Part shown: positions 35,887 to 45,200 of the stretch, one piece after another
Layout of the letters: each line of letters starts with the position of its first letter
Position numbering within the stretch: position 1 is the stretch's first letter
NCBI GenBank assembly: GCA_019931185.1
Contig: JAINDK010000070.1
Location: 26,181-90,180 of the forward strand
Direction of reading: 5' to 3'
Source: Bryobacter sp. CoA8 C33
GTDB lineage: Bacteria > Acidobacteriota > Terriglobia > Bryobacterales > Bryobacteraceae
DNA: 64,000 bases
Notes under the pieces: model-generated
What the model was told of the DNA's origin: nothing
What the model saw: only the letters and a program-made list of their open reading frames with translations
Database searches by the model: none
Translations under genes and position numbers: made by a program

Positions 35887-36852
35887 TTGGAGGTTGAATT
35901 CCGCCACGATTGCCGCATGGTCGGAGGCGGGGTTGGCCTCGTTCGTTACCATGCTCAGACGCCCGGCCACTTTGTGCATGCCCCGGCGCTCGATGGAAAC
36001 CGACCGCAGCGTCTGCCGCAGCGGCTCGAACACCAGCAGATAGTCGATCTGGTTCTTCTGGTTACGGTAAAGATAGGTATAGCGCTCCGGCTCCGGCAAT
36101 CCACTCGAGACATCATGCAGCCCCGGCAGGCCAAGCAGTGGGCGCAGTGTATCCCCGGGAGTGTCGATCTTGTCCCCGGCCACCACGATGAGATCCTTGC
36201 TGAGATCAAAATTCCCGCTCAGAATCGCGGTCAGGCGTTCCGCTTGACGCTTGCGCCGGACGTCGCTTTCGGCCTAGTTGCCGAAGGCCTTGCTCTTGAA
36301 ATGATTCGGTAACACTCAGAGGCTGCGTCCTTCGGGAAGAGTGATCTCGTACTCGGGACAATCACGGGAGAAAATTTTCCGGCTCCCGCCGCGGTCATGG
36401 ACAAGCGTCCGCATGTTGCGCAGGGGCAGACGCCTCGGCAAGGCCACGTCGATTCCGCGCGGGGCGTTGCCGTCGATCAGCATGAAGTTCTCGTACCGCC
36501 TCGTCTTGAGTACCTGCGAGTTAAAGCGATCGAGCGTATCGCGATTCTCGACCTCGATCAGGCACTCAATCCGGCCGAGAAACTCCTTGCCACCCTTGGC
36601 CGTAATCCGCTTACCGGTCAGGACTTTGTCCCGGTCTGTCTCCACCGTGAAATACTTCTTTTTGGCCTCAATCAAATCGAGGATCATTTTCTTGTCCGCC
36701 TCGCTATACACGGGCTGAATCAGAACTCTTTGCCAGGCTGCCGCCGCCTCCAATGCTTCGCCGGCCACCGCGGCTTGCTCCTGCGTATCTCCCAGGTTGA
36801 GAGTTTTCGAACGGCGGAACAGATTTTCAATGTTCTAGGTTGCGATTGTCAT
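35887..36852 (-). pseudogene. Endonuclease/exonuclease/phosphatase-family gene with three in-frame stops
   Basis: One reading frame from ATG 36852 down to about 35887 gives a readable EEP-fold nuclease (DNase I-like). It opens MTIAT-stop-NIENLFRR, where the family has TWNIENLF, and continues through IEVENRDTLDRFNSQ, FMLIDGNAPRGIDVA and FSRDCPEYE, then GRSL-stop-VLPNHFKSK and FGN-stop-AESDVRRKRQAER, and ends in YTYLYRNQKNQIDYLLV and SDHAAIVAEF. The stops are TAG (36835-36837), TGA (36316-36318) and TAG (36274-36276). Each fits a transition in Trp or Gln codons. No frameshift is needed. The usual GDFND motif is GDKID, so a catalytic Asn is also lost. The frame stays open to 35674, beyond the recognisable domain. 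Confidence 0.88.
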
Positions 36853-36924
36853 TGCTTTTGATCATGTGGGCAAAAAACCGTCCGATTGCAATGAACCTTT
36901 GTTGAAGTCAGGATTTTCTCGCTC

Positions 36925-37992
36925 CTAGGGCCGCTTGACAGGAATCTTCGGCGGGTCGCTCACATACTCATCCACATCCCGAGCCGCCTTGGTTTCCACA
37001 CCCGGTTTGGCGAGAAAACCCAGGTCGCGGAACCAGTCGATAAACCGGTATTGCCAGGAGCCGAGCGGTATCCCGTTGCGGTCTGTCAGTCCGCCGCTCA
37101 TGCGGCTGCCGTCCGGCAGGGCATCTCCCGGGTGGCGTCCGTTTCCGTACAGATGCATCTCGATGTTGGGAACCGCCTTGTCGAGCATGGCCATGTAGTA
37201 TTCCATGGCCCAGATTGCATGGACACGGTCTCCCGAACCTGGGCTGGCGATAAAGGCTGGCGGCACGTTGGCGGGAATATCCGGCGCCGTGCGCCCCCGC
37301 GCAAACGGGCTCGGCCCCGGATAAATGATACCGACCCAATCCGGCCGGGAGCTGACGTTTCCATAAGTATCACCAGCCATCTTCTTGTCAAAAGCCGCAA
37401 ACTCGATCGCCGCTGGCGCCGACAGCTCCGCGCCGGCGGAAAACCCCATGATGCCAATCTTATTCGGGTCGATCCGGAAATCCTTGGCATAGGCCCGCAC
37501 GATGCGGATCGCCTGCAACGCGTCGTTGACCGCATCCGTGCGCGGTTCATAACCATCACTGCGCAAGCGATTGCGCAGGATCACCGTATTCACGCCGTAG
37601 TTGTAGAAGAAGGGCACGAAATCCGCGGCCTCACCCCCGACATTCAGCGTGCGGTGGCCGCCTCCCGCGGCCAGAATCACCGCTGCTCCCGTGTTGATCC
37701 CCTTCTCCACCAGATGAACCTCGATCGACGGGTTGTGGATGTTAACGATACTGCTGACACGGCCGGGGACGGCCTGGCTCATGTTGTACACCTCGGCCTG
37801 CCCGGCCTTTTCCGCGCGCAGCAGCGGCGAGCCCGGCGGATAGAGCCCAATCACGATGCCTCCCGGCAGAATCGCCTGCGTCACCCCCCCGGCGCCCGGC
37901 TTCGGCACCATCTGCGGCTCCGGCAGGGGCGGCAGACCAGTCTGCGCCGCGCTGATCCATCCGAACAAGATCCATCCAATCCTCACGTTCAT
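36925..37992 (-). CDS. Secreted alpha/beta hydrolase (acetyl-xylan-esterase/BD-FAE-like)
   Basis: About 355 residues from ATG 37992 (a GTG two codons earlier is possible). Signal peptide VRIGWILFGWISAAQT. The esterase/lipase core has the oxyanion region VILAAGGGHR, the nucleophile elbow GFSAG near 190 and a late His in YGNGRHPGD near 300. This is typical of dienelactone/xylan-esterase-like proteins fused to nothing else. The substrate is unknown. The 73 bp upstream of the nuclease pseudogene hold nothing obvious. Confidence 0.8.
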   Translation of the reverse strand: MNVRIGWILFGWISAAQTGLPPLPEPQMVPKPGAGGVTQAILPGGIVIGLYPPGSPLLRAEKAGQAEVYNMSQAVPGRVSSIVNIHNPSIEVHLVEKGINTGAAVILAAGGGHRTLNVGGEAADFVPFFYNYGVNTVILRNRLRSDGYEPRTDAVNDALQAIRIVRAYAKDFRIDPNKIGIMGFSAGAELSAPAAIEFAAFDKKMAGDTYGNVSSRPDWVGIIYPGPSPFARGRTAPDIPANVPPAFIASPGSGDRVHAIWAMEYYMAMLDKAVPNIEMHLYGNGRHPGDALPDGSRMSGGLTDRNGIPLGSWQYRFIDWFRDLGFLAKPGVETKAARDVDEYVSDPPKIPVKRP

Positions 37993-38031
37993 GCCCACAG
38001 CCTATCAGCTTCGAGCTCACCCCCAAAAGGA

Positions 38032-38056
38032 AAGGGCGCCCTTCACGGGCGCCCTT
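38032..38056 (-). terminator. Hairpin terminator after oxidoreductase gene
   Basis: AAGGGCGCCC (38032-38041), a five-base loop, and GGGCGCCCTT (38047-38056) form a perfect 10-bp stem. On the minus strand it is followed by TTTCCTTTT, so it fits a Rho-independent terminator 23 bp after the Gfo/Idh/MocA gene. Confidence 0.85.
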
Positions 38057-38078
38057 GACCAGTTTCACTTTTGCCGGA

Positions 38079-39590
38079 TCAGACCTTGATCTCAAAGCCC
38101 TTCCGGATGCGCGGTTTCAGATACTGGTTTGCCTCGTTGTTGTTGGTGAACCGCATCTTTGCCGCGTCGTATTCGAGTTTGCCCTCGACGCGCAGAGCAA
38201 TCACGCCAAGCAGCATCCATTCCACAAAAGGCGCCGCCACGCTGAAGTTCGAGCACGACGGCTCGCCTCCCTTGCAAGCGCGGATCCAGTCGCGGTAATG
38301 TCCGGGTGAGCGCAACAGGAGCGGTTCCGGCATCCGGTACTCCGGCATCATCTTCTCGGCTGGGATCAGGCGCGTCGTCTCGCCGTAAGTCCCGGTGGTG
38401 AGCATTCCCTTTTCGCCGACAAACAGGCTTCCGTTCGGCGAAGCCTGACGGATGTCAGGGGTCTCGCGCAATTGCTTGAAGGTTTCGTAATTGAAGACGC
38501 GGCCGATCATGCCGTTGAAGGCCGGCTCGCGCATCGGCTGCGGCCGTGCTTGCTGGCCTTGACCCTGAGGCCGCGGGCGGTTGGGAAGGTCACCCAGCCA
38601 TTCGCCTTCCGGCACGCCCTCGATCTTGGGCGATGCCTTCATGCCGTCATACCAGTACACTGTCACGGGGCCCATGTTGCCGCGCGCCGGAAACTCAAAC
38701 TTGGTGACCGACTGGCGGGGAAACTGAAACTTCGATACGCCTTCCTTCTTGATGCACTCGACGCTCGAAGGCGCGCCGAGCTTCAAAGCGAGGTTTGGCG
38801 CTCCGAGAATGTGGCAGGCCATGTCGCCGAGGGCGCCGCAGCCAAAGTCATAAAAGCCACGCCAGTTAAAGGGCAGATAGAATCCGCCGTAAGGGCTCTT
38901 GAAGTCCATGCCGCCGTCGGTGAAAGGCCGCTTTTCGGCTTGTCCCAGCCACAGGTCCCATTCGAGCGAAGCCGGAACCGGTGTCTCCGCCGGCACTTCG
39001 GTCGTGCCCTGCGGCCACCATGGCCGGTCGGTCCAGGCATGCACTTCCTTTACCTGGCCCAGTTCGCCGCTCCATACAATCTCCGCCGTCTGCCGGGTCC
39101 CTTCGTTCGAGTAGCCCTGGTTGCCCATTTGCGTCGCAACCTTATACTTGCTGGCCGCCTCCATCATCATCCGCGCTTCCCACACCGTTCGTGTCAGCGG
39201 CTTCTGGCAGTAGACATGCTTGCCGCGCTCCATCGCCGCAATCGACGCCGAGGCGTGCATGTGGTCCGGCGTCGCCACGATCACCGCATCGATGTTGCGC
39301 CCCTGCTCATCCAGCATCTTGCGGTAATCCTTGTATTTTGGCGCCTTTTCGTACATCTTGAAGGCGCGCTCGGCGCGCTTTTCGTCCACATCACAAAGCG
39401 CGACGATGTTCTCCGTCGCGCAGCCCATGATGTCGGAATGGCCCTTGCCGCCCGAGCCAATCGCGGCGACGTTCAGCTTCTCGTTCGGGCTCTTGTAGCC
39501 GAGTGTCCGCAGCGAAGCCGCACTGCCGAATCCTGCCGCTGGCACCGCCCCCGCTAACAGGGGGCCATAAAAGAAAAATCTGCGCTTCAT
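38079..39590 (-). CDS. Gfo/Idh/MocA-family oxidoreductase, exported
   Basis: 503 residues. The N-terminus MKRRFFFYGPLLAGAVPAAG is a Tat-like export signal. The NAD(P)-binding Rossmann domain follows (LNVAAIGSGGKGHSD, ALCDVDEKR, DAVIVATPDHMH) with the family's CQKPL lysine motif near 135 (HVYCQKPLTRTVWEA), and a C-terminal alpha/beta substrate domain. These proteins oxidise or reduce sugars or inositols; Tat-exported members are abundant in Acidobacteria and Planctomycetes. AAGGA precedes the start. Monocistronic, ended by its own terminator. Confidence 0.88.
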   Translation of the reverse strand: MKRRFFFYGPLLAGAVPAAGFGSAASLRTLGYKSPNEKLNVAAIGSGGKGHSDIMGCATENIVALCDVDEKRAERAFKMYEKAPKYKDYRKMLDEQGRNIDAVIVATPDHMHASASIAAMERGKHVYCQKPLTRTVWEARMMMEAASKYKVATQMGNQGYSNEGTRQTAEIVWSGELGQVKEVHAWTDRPWWPQGTTEVPAETPVPASLEWDLWLGQAEKRPFTDGGMDFKSPYGGFYLPFNWRGFYDFGCGALGDMACHILGAPNLALKLGAPSSVECIKKEGVSKFQFPRQSVTKFEFPARGNMGPVTVYWYDGMKASPKIEGVPEGEWLGDLPNRPRPQGQGQQARPQPMREPAFNGMIGRVFNYETFKQLRETPDIRQASPNGSLFVGEKGMLTTGTYGETTRLIPAEKMMPEYRMPEPLLLRSPGHYRDWIRACKGGEPSCSNFSVAAPFVEWMLLGVIALRVEGKLEYDAAKMRFTNNNEANQYLKPRIRKGFEIKV

Positions 39591-39639
39591 AGAAAAATTT
39601 CCTTCTATATCCTATCCTGTCCCCCGGCTCTGTGCCCAG

Positions 39640-40533
39640 TTAGGGCTTCGGCGCGAAATATCCGGGGCGCGCTCTTACGATCAGATCCTTGCGCCCCTTT
39701 ACCCGAATCTGCACCGGATGCCACTGGCCATCGGTTTTGATCGGCTCCGGCCGATAGAGGATGTTGTACTGGCTGCGCAGTTCATTGGCGATGTTCTCAA
39801 AGCTCTGTGTCAGATCGGCGGCCTTGAACGGGAAAAAGGTCATCCCCCCGGTCCGCTCCGACATATGCTTCAGAATCCGGTCCCCCTCGCTTTCGATCCG
39901 CGTGATGTTCGTCGAGATCGTGTAGATCACAACGTCCGCCTTGAGCGCCATCTCAATGGCCTGCTCGCGCGTCATCACCGACTGTGTATCGTCCCCATCG
40001 GACAGAATCACCATCGCCCGCCGGAACTTGAACAGCGGCTGATCCTGCATCAGCTTGTCCTTGCAGGCGTAATAAATCGCATCAAACAGCGCCGTTCCCC
40101 CGCCCGGCCTCATATCCCGAATGGTGTTGGAGAGCTTGTCGATGTCCCCGGTGAGGTCGGCGCGCAACTCGACCTGATTGTCGAAGGAGACGATGATTGC
40201 ACGGTCTTCCCGCGGACGGATCACGGAGTTAATGAACTCCACCGCCGCTTCCTGCTGGAATTTGAAGCGGTCCCGCACCGAGTTGGACGAGTCGATCAGA
40301 ATCCCCAGCCGCAGCGGCAGGTTCGATTCCGCGATGAACTCGAGAATGTTCTGCTGCTTCTTCTCCTCCATCACTTCGAAGTCGTCCTTGTTCAGGTTGA
40401 TCACGAAGCGGCCCTTTTTGTCGGAAACCGTATAGAGAAAGTTCACACGGAATACGTCCAGGATGATGCGGTTCGGGTCCTGGTTCTGGGCCATCAGCGC
40501 CAGGGGGGTGGCAAGAAACTCTCGGCGTTGCAT
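39640..40533 (-). CDS. VWFA-domain protein, acidobacterial type
   Basis: 297 residues with a short signal (EFLATPLALMAQ), an N-terminal strand-rich segment (about 20-70, VLF-type FEVMEEKKQQNI), and a von Willebrand A domain (about 70-260). The MIDAS metal site is complete: DSSNS near 79, GGGTALFDA with the MIDAS Thr, and LSDGDD. This matches the VWFA-related family common in Acidobacteria. A role in adhesion or protein binding is presumed. 15 bp separate it from rluD upstream. Confidence 0.85.
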   Translation of the reverse strand: MQRREFLATPLALMAQNQDPNRIILDVFRVNFLYTVSDKKGRFVINLNKDDFEVMEEKKQQNILEFIAESNLPLRLGILIDSSNSVRDRFKFQQEAAVEFINSVIRPREDRAIIVSFDNQVELRADLTGDIDKLSNTIRDMRPGGGTALFDAIYYACKDKLMQDQPLFKFRRAMVILSDGDDTQSVMTREQAIEMALKADVVIYTISTNITRIESEGDRILKHMSERTGGMTFFPFKAADLTQSFENIANELRSQYNILYRPEPIKTDGQWHPVQIRVKGRKDLIVRARPGYFAPKP

Positions 40534-40548
40534 TTTTAAAGGCTGCTC

Positions 40549-41442
40549 CTATTGTAGGCTTCTCAGCCACTGCTTCAGTTCCGGAGCGAGTTCCGCCTCG
40601 ATTTCCACCAGCTCTCCCGTCCTTGGTTGGGCGAAGCGGATGCGCCAGGCATGCAGGAAGAAGCGGCCGGAGTCGTGCGCCCGGGCGCCATAAAGAGTGT
40701 CGCCGGCCACCTTGTGGCCGAGGCTGCCGAGGTGAACGCGAATCTGATGAGTGCGGCCCGTGCCGATCTTCACCTCGACCAGGGTGTGCCGGAGGTAGCG
40801 CTTCAGCACCTTCCAGTAAGTGATGGCTTCCCGGCCGGCTTCCGGGTCGGCCCCTCGCGCCGAGGTCATCCGTACGGGCTTCCAGGGGTCGCGTGAGATC
40901 GGCCGGTCGACCGTGCCCGTATCTTTTTCCATCACGCCTTCGACCAGTGCGATATAGGTTTTCTCCACTGTACGGCTGGAAAACTGTTCTTGCAAATTCC
41001 GGTGGGCCAGGTCGTTCTTGGCGACGAGGATGACGCCAGAGGTGAGTTTGTCGAGGCGGTGCACGATGCCGGGCCTCAGGTCCCCGCCGAGCTGGGACAA
41101 GTGCTGGAAGCGATAGAGCAGGGCATTGACGAGCGTTCCTTCTTCCGCGCCCGCCCCGGCGTGCACGGTCATCCCCGCCGGCTTATTCACCGCCACTACA
41201 TCCTCGTCCTCATACAGAATTTCGAGCGGCAGGTCTTCGGGCTTGGCCCGCAGAGCCTTCAGCTCCATCGGCTCCACTTCTATCGCCTCTCCACCCTTCA
41301 ACATCAGCGAAGCCTTCGCTTCGCGCCCGTTTACCTTGACGCGCCCCTTCTTGATCCATTCCTGCAGCCGGCTCCGGCTGTACTTCGGGTACAAGTCCTG
41401 GAGGTAGATGTCGAGCCGCCGCGGCTCGCCCTCAAAGTTCAT
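40549..41442 (-). CDS. rluD: 23S rRNA pseudouridine synthase RluD family
   Basis: About 297 residues from ATG 41442, which places an S4 domain (RRLDIYLQDLYPKYSRSRLQ, VKVNG) at the N-terminus; a longer start at 41481 would add unrelated residues. The catalytic domain has VVNKPAGMTVHAG, the active-site Asp in HRLDKLTSGV near 128, and IGTGRTHQIRVH. It should modify uridines in helix 69 of 23S rRNA or a related site. It begins 11 bp inside the SDR gene, indicating co-translation. Confidence 0.9.
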   Translation of the reverse strand: MNFEGEPRRLDIYLQDLYPKYSRSRLQEWIKKGRVKVNGREAKASLMLKGGEAIEVEPMELKALRAKPEDLPLEILYEDEDVVAVNKPAGMTVHAGAGAEEGTLVNALLYRFQHLSQLGGDLRPGIVHRLDKLTSGVILVAKNDLAHRNLQEQFSSRTVEKTYIALVEGVMEKDTGTVDRPISRDPWKPVRMTSARGADPEAGREAITYWKVLKRYLRHTLVEVKIGTGRTHQIRVHLGSLGHKVAGDTLYGARAHDSGRFFLHAWRIRFAQPRTGELVEIEAELAPELKQWLRSLQ

Positions 41443-42205
41443 AAGGCCAGTGCGGTCTCGCGCCCACGCCTCCGTCCACATAGAGTGTCTGCCCGGTCAC
41501 AAACTCACTCTGCTCGCCAGCGAAAAACAGCACGGCTCGCGCGATGTCGATCGGATAGCCGATCCGGCCCAGCGGCGTCAGCGGCGCCCAGGTCCCCGCA
41601 TAATCCCCCGTCTCCGCCTTCGTCCGCTCCACCTCGGTCGCCCCCGGCGCCACGCAATTCACGCGGATCTGATACCGGCCTAACTCGACGGCCGCTACCT
41701 TGGTGAACATTTCAATGCCTCCCTTCGACGCCGTGTAATCCACCAGGCGCGGAAACGCCAGTTTGTTGCAGGTTGACCCAATCGTGATGATGCTTCCCCC
41801 GTGCCCTTTAGACACCATCCGCTTCGCCCCCTCCTGCGTGCAGAGAAAGGTACCGCGCAAGTTAGTATTTTGCACCCGGTCCCATTCTTCAATCGTCAAA
41901 TCAAGAAGAGGTTTCCATGTCTGTACCGCGGCATTGGCCACCACGACGTTTAAATCGGAAAAGTGCCGGTCCAGTTGTGTAAACAGCCCTCTGGCCGACC
42001 TGATATCTCCCACGTCCGCCTGCAGGGCAACCGCTCTCCGGCCCAGTTCTTCTATTCCCTTGACAGTTGCTTCCGCCCCGGCACGGTCCGTGTTGTAATT
42101 TACGGCTACATCATAGCCCGCCCGGCCCAGTTCGATGGCAATCACTTTGCCGATACCCTTGCTGGCGCCCGTTACCAGCGCCACTTTCGCCGTTTCGACG
42201 CTCAT
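41432..42205 (-). CDS. Short-chain dehydrogenase (FabG-like)
   Basis: About 257 residues from ATG 42205. The NAD(P) motif TGASKGIG, the NVVVANAA element, the catalytic Ser in ITIGSTCN and YTASK (Tyr-x-x-x-Lys) are present. The C-terminus ends VTGQTLYVDGGVG, as in 3-oxoacyl-ACP-reductase-like and glucose-dehydrogenase-like SDRs. Its substrate cannot be fixed. Divergent from the first TonB receptor across 68 bp. Confidence 0.9.
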   Translation of the reverse strand: MSVETAKVALVTGASKGIGKVIAIELGRAGYDVAVNYNTDRAGAEATVKGIEELGRRAVALQADVGDIRSARGLFTQLDRHFSDLNVVVANAAVQTWKPLLDLTIEEWDRVQNTNLRGTFLCTQEGAKRMVSKGHGGSIITIGSTCNKLAFPRLVDYTASKGGIEMFTKVAAVELGRYQIRVNCVAPGATEVERTKAETGDYAGTWAPLTPLGRIGYPIDIARAVLFFAGEQSEFVTGQTLYVDGGVGARPHWPYEL

Positions 42206-42273
42206 GGCTTCATTGTAGTCGGGCGAAACGTCACACTCATCAGAAAATTCCAATTCCAGGCTGAAAAGACCTC

Positions 42274-45200
42274 ATGCTGCTTCGTTTTCTTTCCGTTTTT
42301 CTCTTTGCTCTTATTCTTTCCGCGCAAACCTCGACAACTCAGCTCGGCGGTCTCGTGAATGATTCTTCCGGCGCCGTCGTCCCGGGCGCCACCGTCACCG
42401 CCACCAATGAATCGACGGGCCTTCGCTACACGCAGGAAACGACCGCCGCCGGACAGTATGCTTTCGCCTCGATTCCCGTCGGCAGCTATACCCTGTCGAT
42501 TGACGCCAAGGGCTTCAAGAAATTCCAGCTGACGCGCATCGTCCTGCAGATCAATACGCCCGCCACCGTGAACGCGAACCTCGAGGTTGGTGCGGCCTCG
42601 GAGACGATCCAGGTCGAAGCCAACAGCGAAACGATTCAAACCAACAACGCCACCATCGGCAATGTCGTCGAACGCAAGGCCATCGAGACGCTCCCGCTTA
42701 ATGGCCGCAATCCGCTCAATCTGCTGATGTACGAGCCGGGTGTCGTGCAGCGCTCGGGCAACGCCACGAATGTGAACGGGGCGCGCTCCGGGGCTGTCAA
42801 CGTCACCATTGACGGCATCGAGGCCAACGAATCCACCAACCCCAATCCGACCAACAACATCTTCCGGCTCAACCCGGACAACGTGCAGGAATTCAAGGTC
42901 ACGACCTCGAACCCTTCGGCGGAAGAGGGCCGCAATTCCGGCGCCAACGTCAGCGTTGCCACCCGCTCCGGCACGAACCAGTTCCACGGCACGGTATTTG
43001 AGTTTTTCCGCAATACTGCTTTGAACTCCAACGAATTTTTCGCCCGCGCGCAGGGTCAGGCGAAGCCCATTATCAAGTTGAACCAATATGGCTTTGAGCT
43101 GGGTGGCCCGATTCGCAAGAACAAGACCTTCTTCTTCGGATCCTGGCAGGGACAGCAGGTCAACTTCGCCGACCCCGTGGACAAGGCCTTCGGTGAAACC
43201 GTCGACCTCTACACGCAGGCGGCTCTGACCGGCGCTTTCCGTTATTTCGTGGTCGACCCCCGCAACCCCCTCACCGTCAACGGCCAGCGCATCACGCAGA
43301 ACACATCGGCTCTGGTCGACCAGCGCACGGGGCAGTTGGTTTCCGGCGTCGGTGAATGCGCGGCCCCGGGGCAGACCAATTGCATCGCCACTTACAACAT
43401 CTTCCAGAACGATCCGCTGCGGCGGGGGTTCAACCAGACGGTGCGAGGCGTTCTGGGCGGCTACCCGGCGCCGAATTCCTTTGCGGCCGGCGATGGACTG
43501 AATACGGGGATTTATGCCTGGAACTCTCCGTTCCGCATCCGCGGCCCGCAGTACCTTGCTCGCGTTGACCATGTCATCAACGACAAGCACAATCTCTTTT
43601 ACCGCTATCTCGGCGCCGAGCAGAACACCCTCGGGGGCGATCCGCTGAACGGCCGCCCCCAGGTCCTTCCTGGTTTTCCTGCCCGCGGAGAAGTGTTTCG
43701 CCCCGCGCAGAACCATGCTCTCGGCCTGCGGAGCACGCTAAGCCCACGCCTCGTCAATGAATTCACCGTCGGCTACTCCCGCTTCACCTTCCTGTTCACC
43801 CAGGGCGAAGCCAATCCTCTCTTCCCCAATACGCCCCGCTTCACTTTCAATAACGTCGACGTCGATTACACCGCCTCCCCGCGCACGGCCCGCGCGGTGA
43901 ACACGATCCAGTTCATCAACAACCTCACCTTCGTCACGGGCGCCCATGTCTACAAGTTCGGAGCCAACATCCGCTTCTACCAGCACAACGACCAGCGTGG
44001 CGACGTTGGCGGCACGACGCTGACGCCGGCAATTTCGCTGTCGCGCACGGTCCGGCCGCCGACGGGCTTCACGTTTCCAGCCGTCTCGACCGCCACCACG
44101 CCTGGCATCGCCGCGGCCGACCTCAACCGCCTCCAGGGCATGATCAACGACCTCATCGGCATCCCCGCCCAGCTTTCCCATAACTTCATTGGCGACCTCC
44201 GCTCGAACACCTTCCTCCCCTTCCAGACCGGCGAAAAAACGGTCTCGCTGTGGGCGCAAGGCCAGCGCACGAAGCAGTACAACTTCTTCTTTCAGGATGA
44301 GTGGCGTGTCCGGCGTAACGTCTCCCTCGCTTACGGTGTCCGCTGGGAAGTCAACGCCCCGCCCACCGAAGCCGGCAACCGCGTCTTCGTCCCCAACCGC
44401 AATATCGATGGCAGCCAGGGTCCGGTCTCCTTTGTGCAGGCTGAGCGCTGGTATCAAAACTTCAACTGGGGCGCTCTCGCCCCGCGTCTCGGCCTCACCT
44501 GGTCGCCTGGCAATAGCAATCGCTTCGTCATCCGCACCGGCTACTCCATCGCCTTCGATCCCATCAACACCTTCCAGGTCACCTCGATCGCCTCGGCCGT
44601 TCCCGGTCAGATCTACCGCTGCACTTCCCCTGTGGGAGGCGCGCCCACGGCGGGCTGTGCCCCGGTGCCCGATGTGCTTCTTGGGCAGTTCCCCAACCAG
44701 CTCAGCCCCCCCACGGCTCAGCCCTCGACCCAACTCATTCCCCCGGCGTCCACCTACAATACCGCTCCCCCGGCGCGTATCTTCGATCAGAACCTGAAGC
44801 TGCCAACCGTGCACATGTGGAACTTCACGATGCAGAAGGAATTTGGCAACGGGTATGTGGCCAGCCTGGGTTATGTCGCCCGTCGCGGGACGCGGCTGTA
44901 CCGCACCTGGGACGCGAATCAGGTCGAATCCCGTCCGCTGCTGCCCAGCTTCCTCGCCATGCAGCGCAACGTGGGCCTTGGCGGCGGTTGCCGCGCCGAT
45001 GGTACCCTCGCCAATGGCTCTCCCTGCCCGGGGGCCAACGCCGTTCCATTTATTCAGCAAGGCATCATGACGGGCGCATTCGCCAACGGGGCGGCCTCCG
45101 TCACTGATCTCAACCAGAACGCCGCCGGCAACATGGCCGTCCGTCTCGAGCAGACCACCACCAACGCCCGTCTCCGGCCCAACCCGCAGTTTGCGCAGAT

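Noticed and set aside
42202..43716. 504-codon frame antisense to the first TonB receptor
   Set aside because: It mirrors the receptor's codon pattern, has no signal or domain, and the receptor frame is clearly coding. The same applies to 43738-45060 and 45208-46101.
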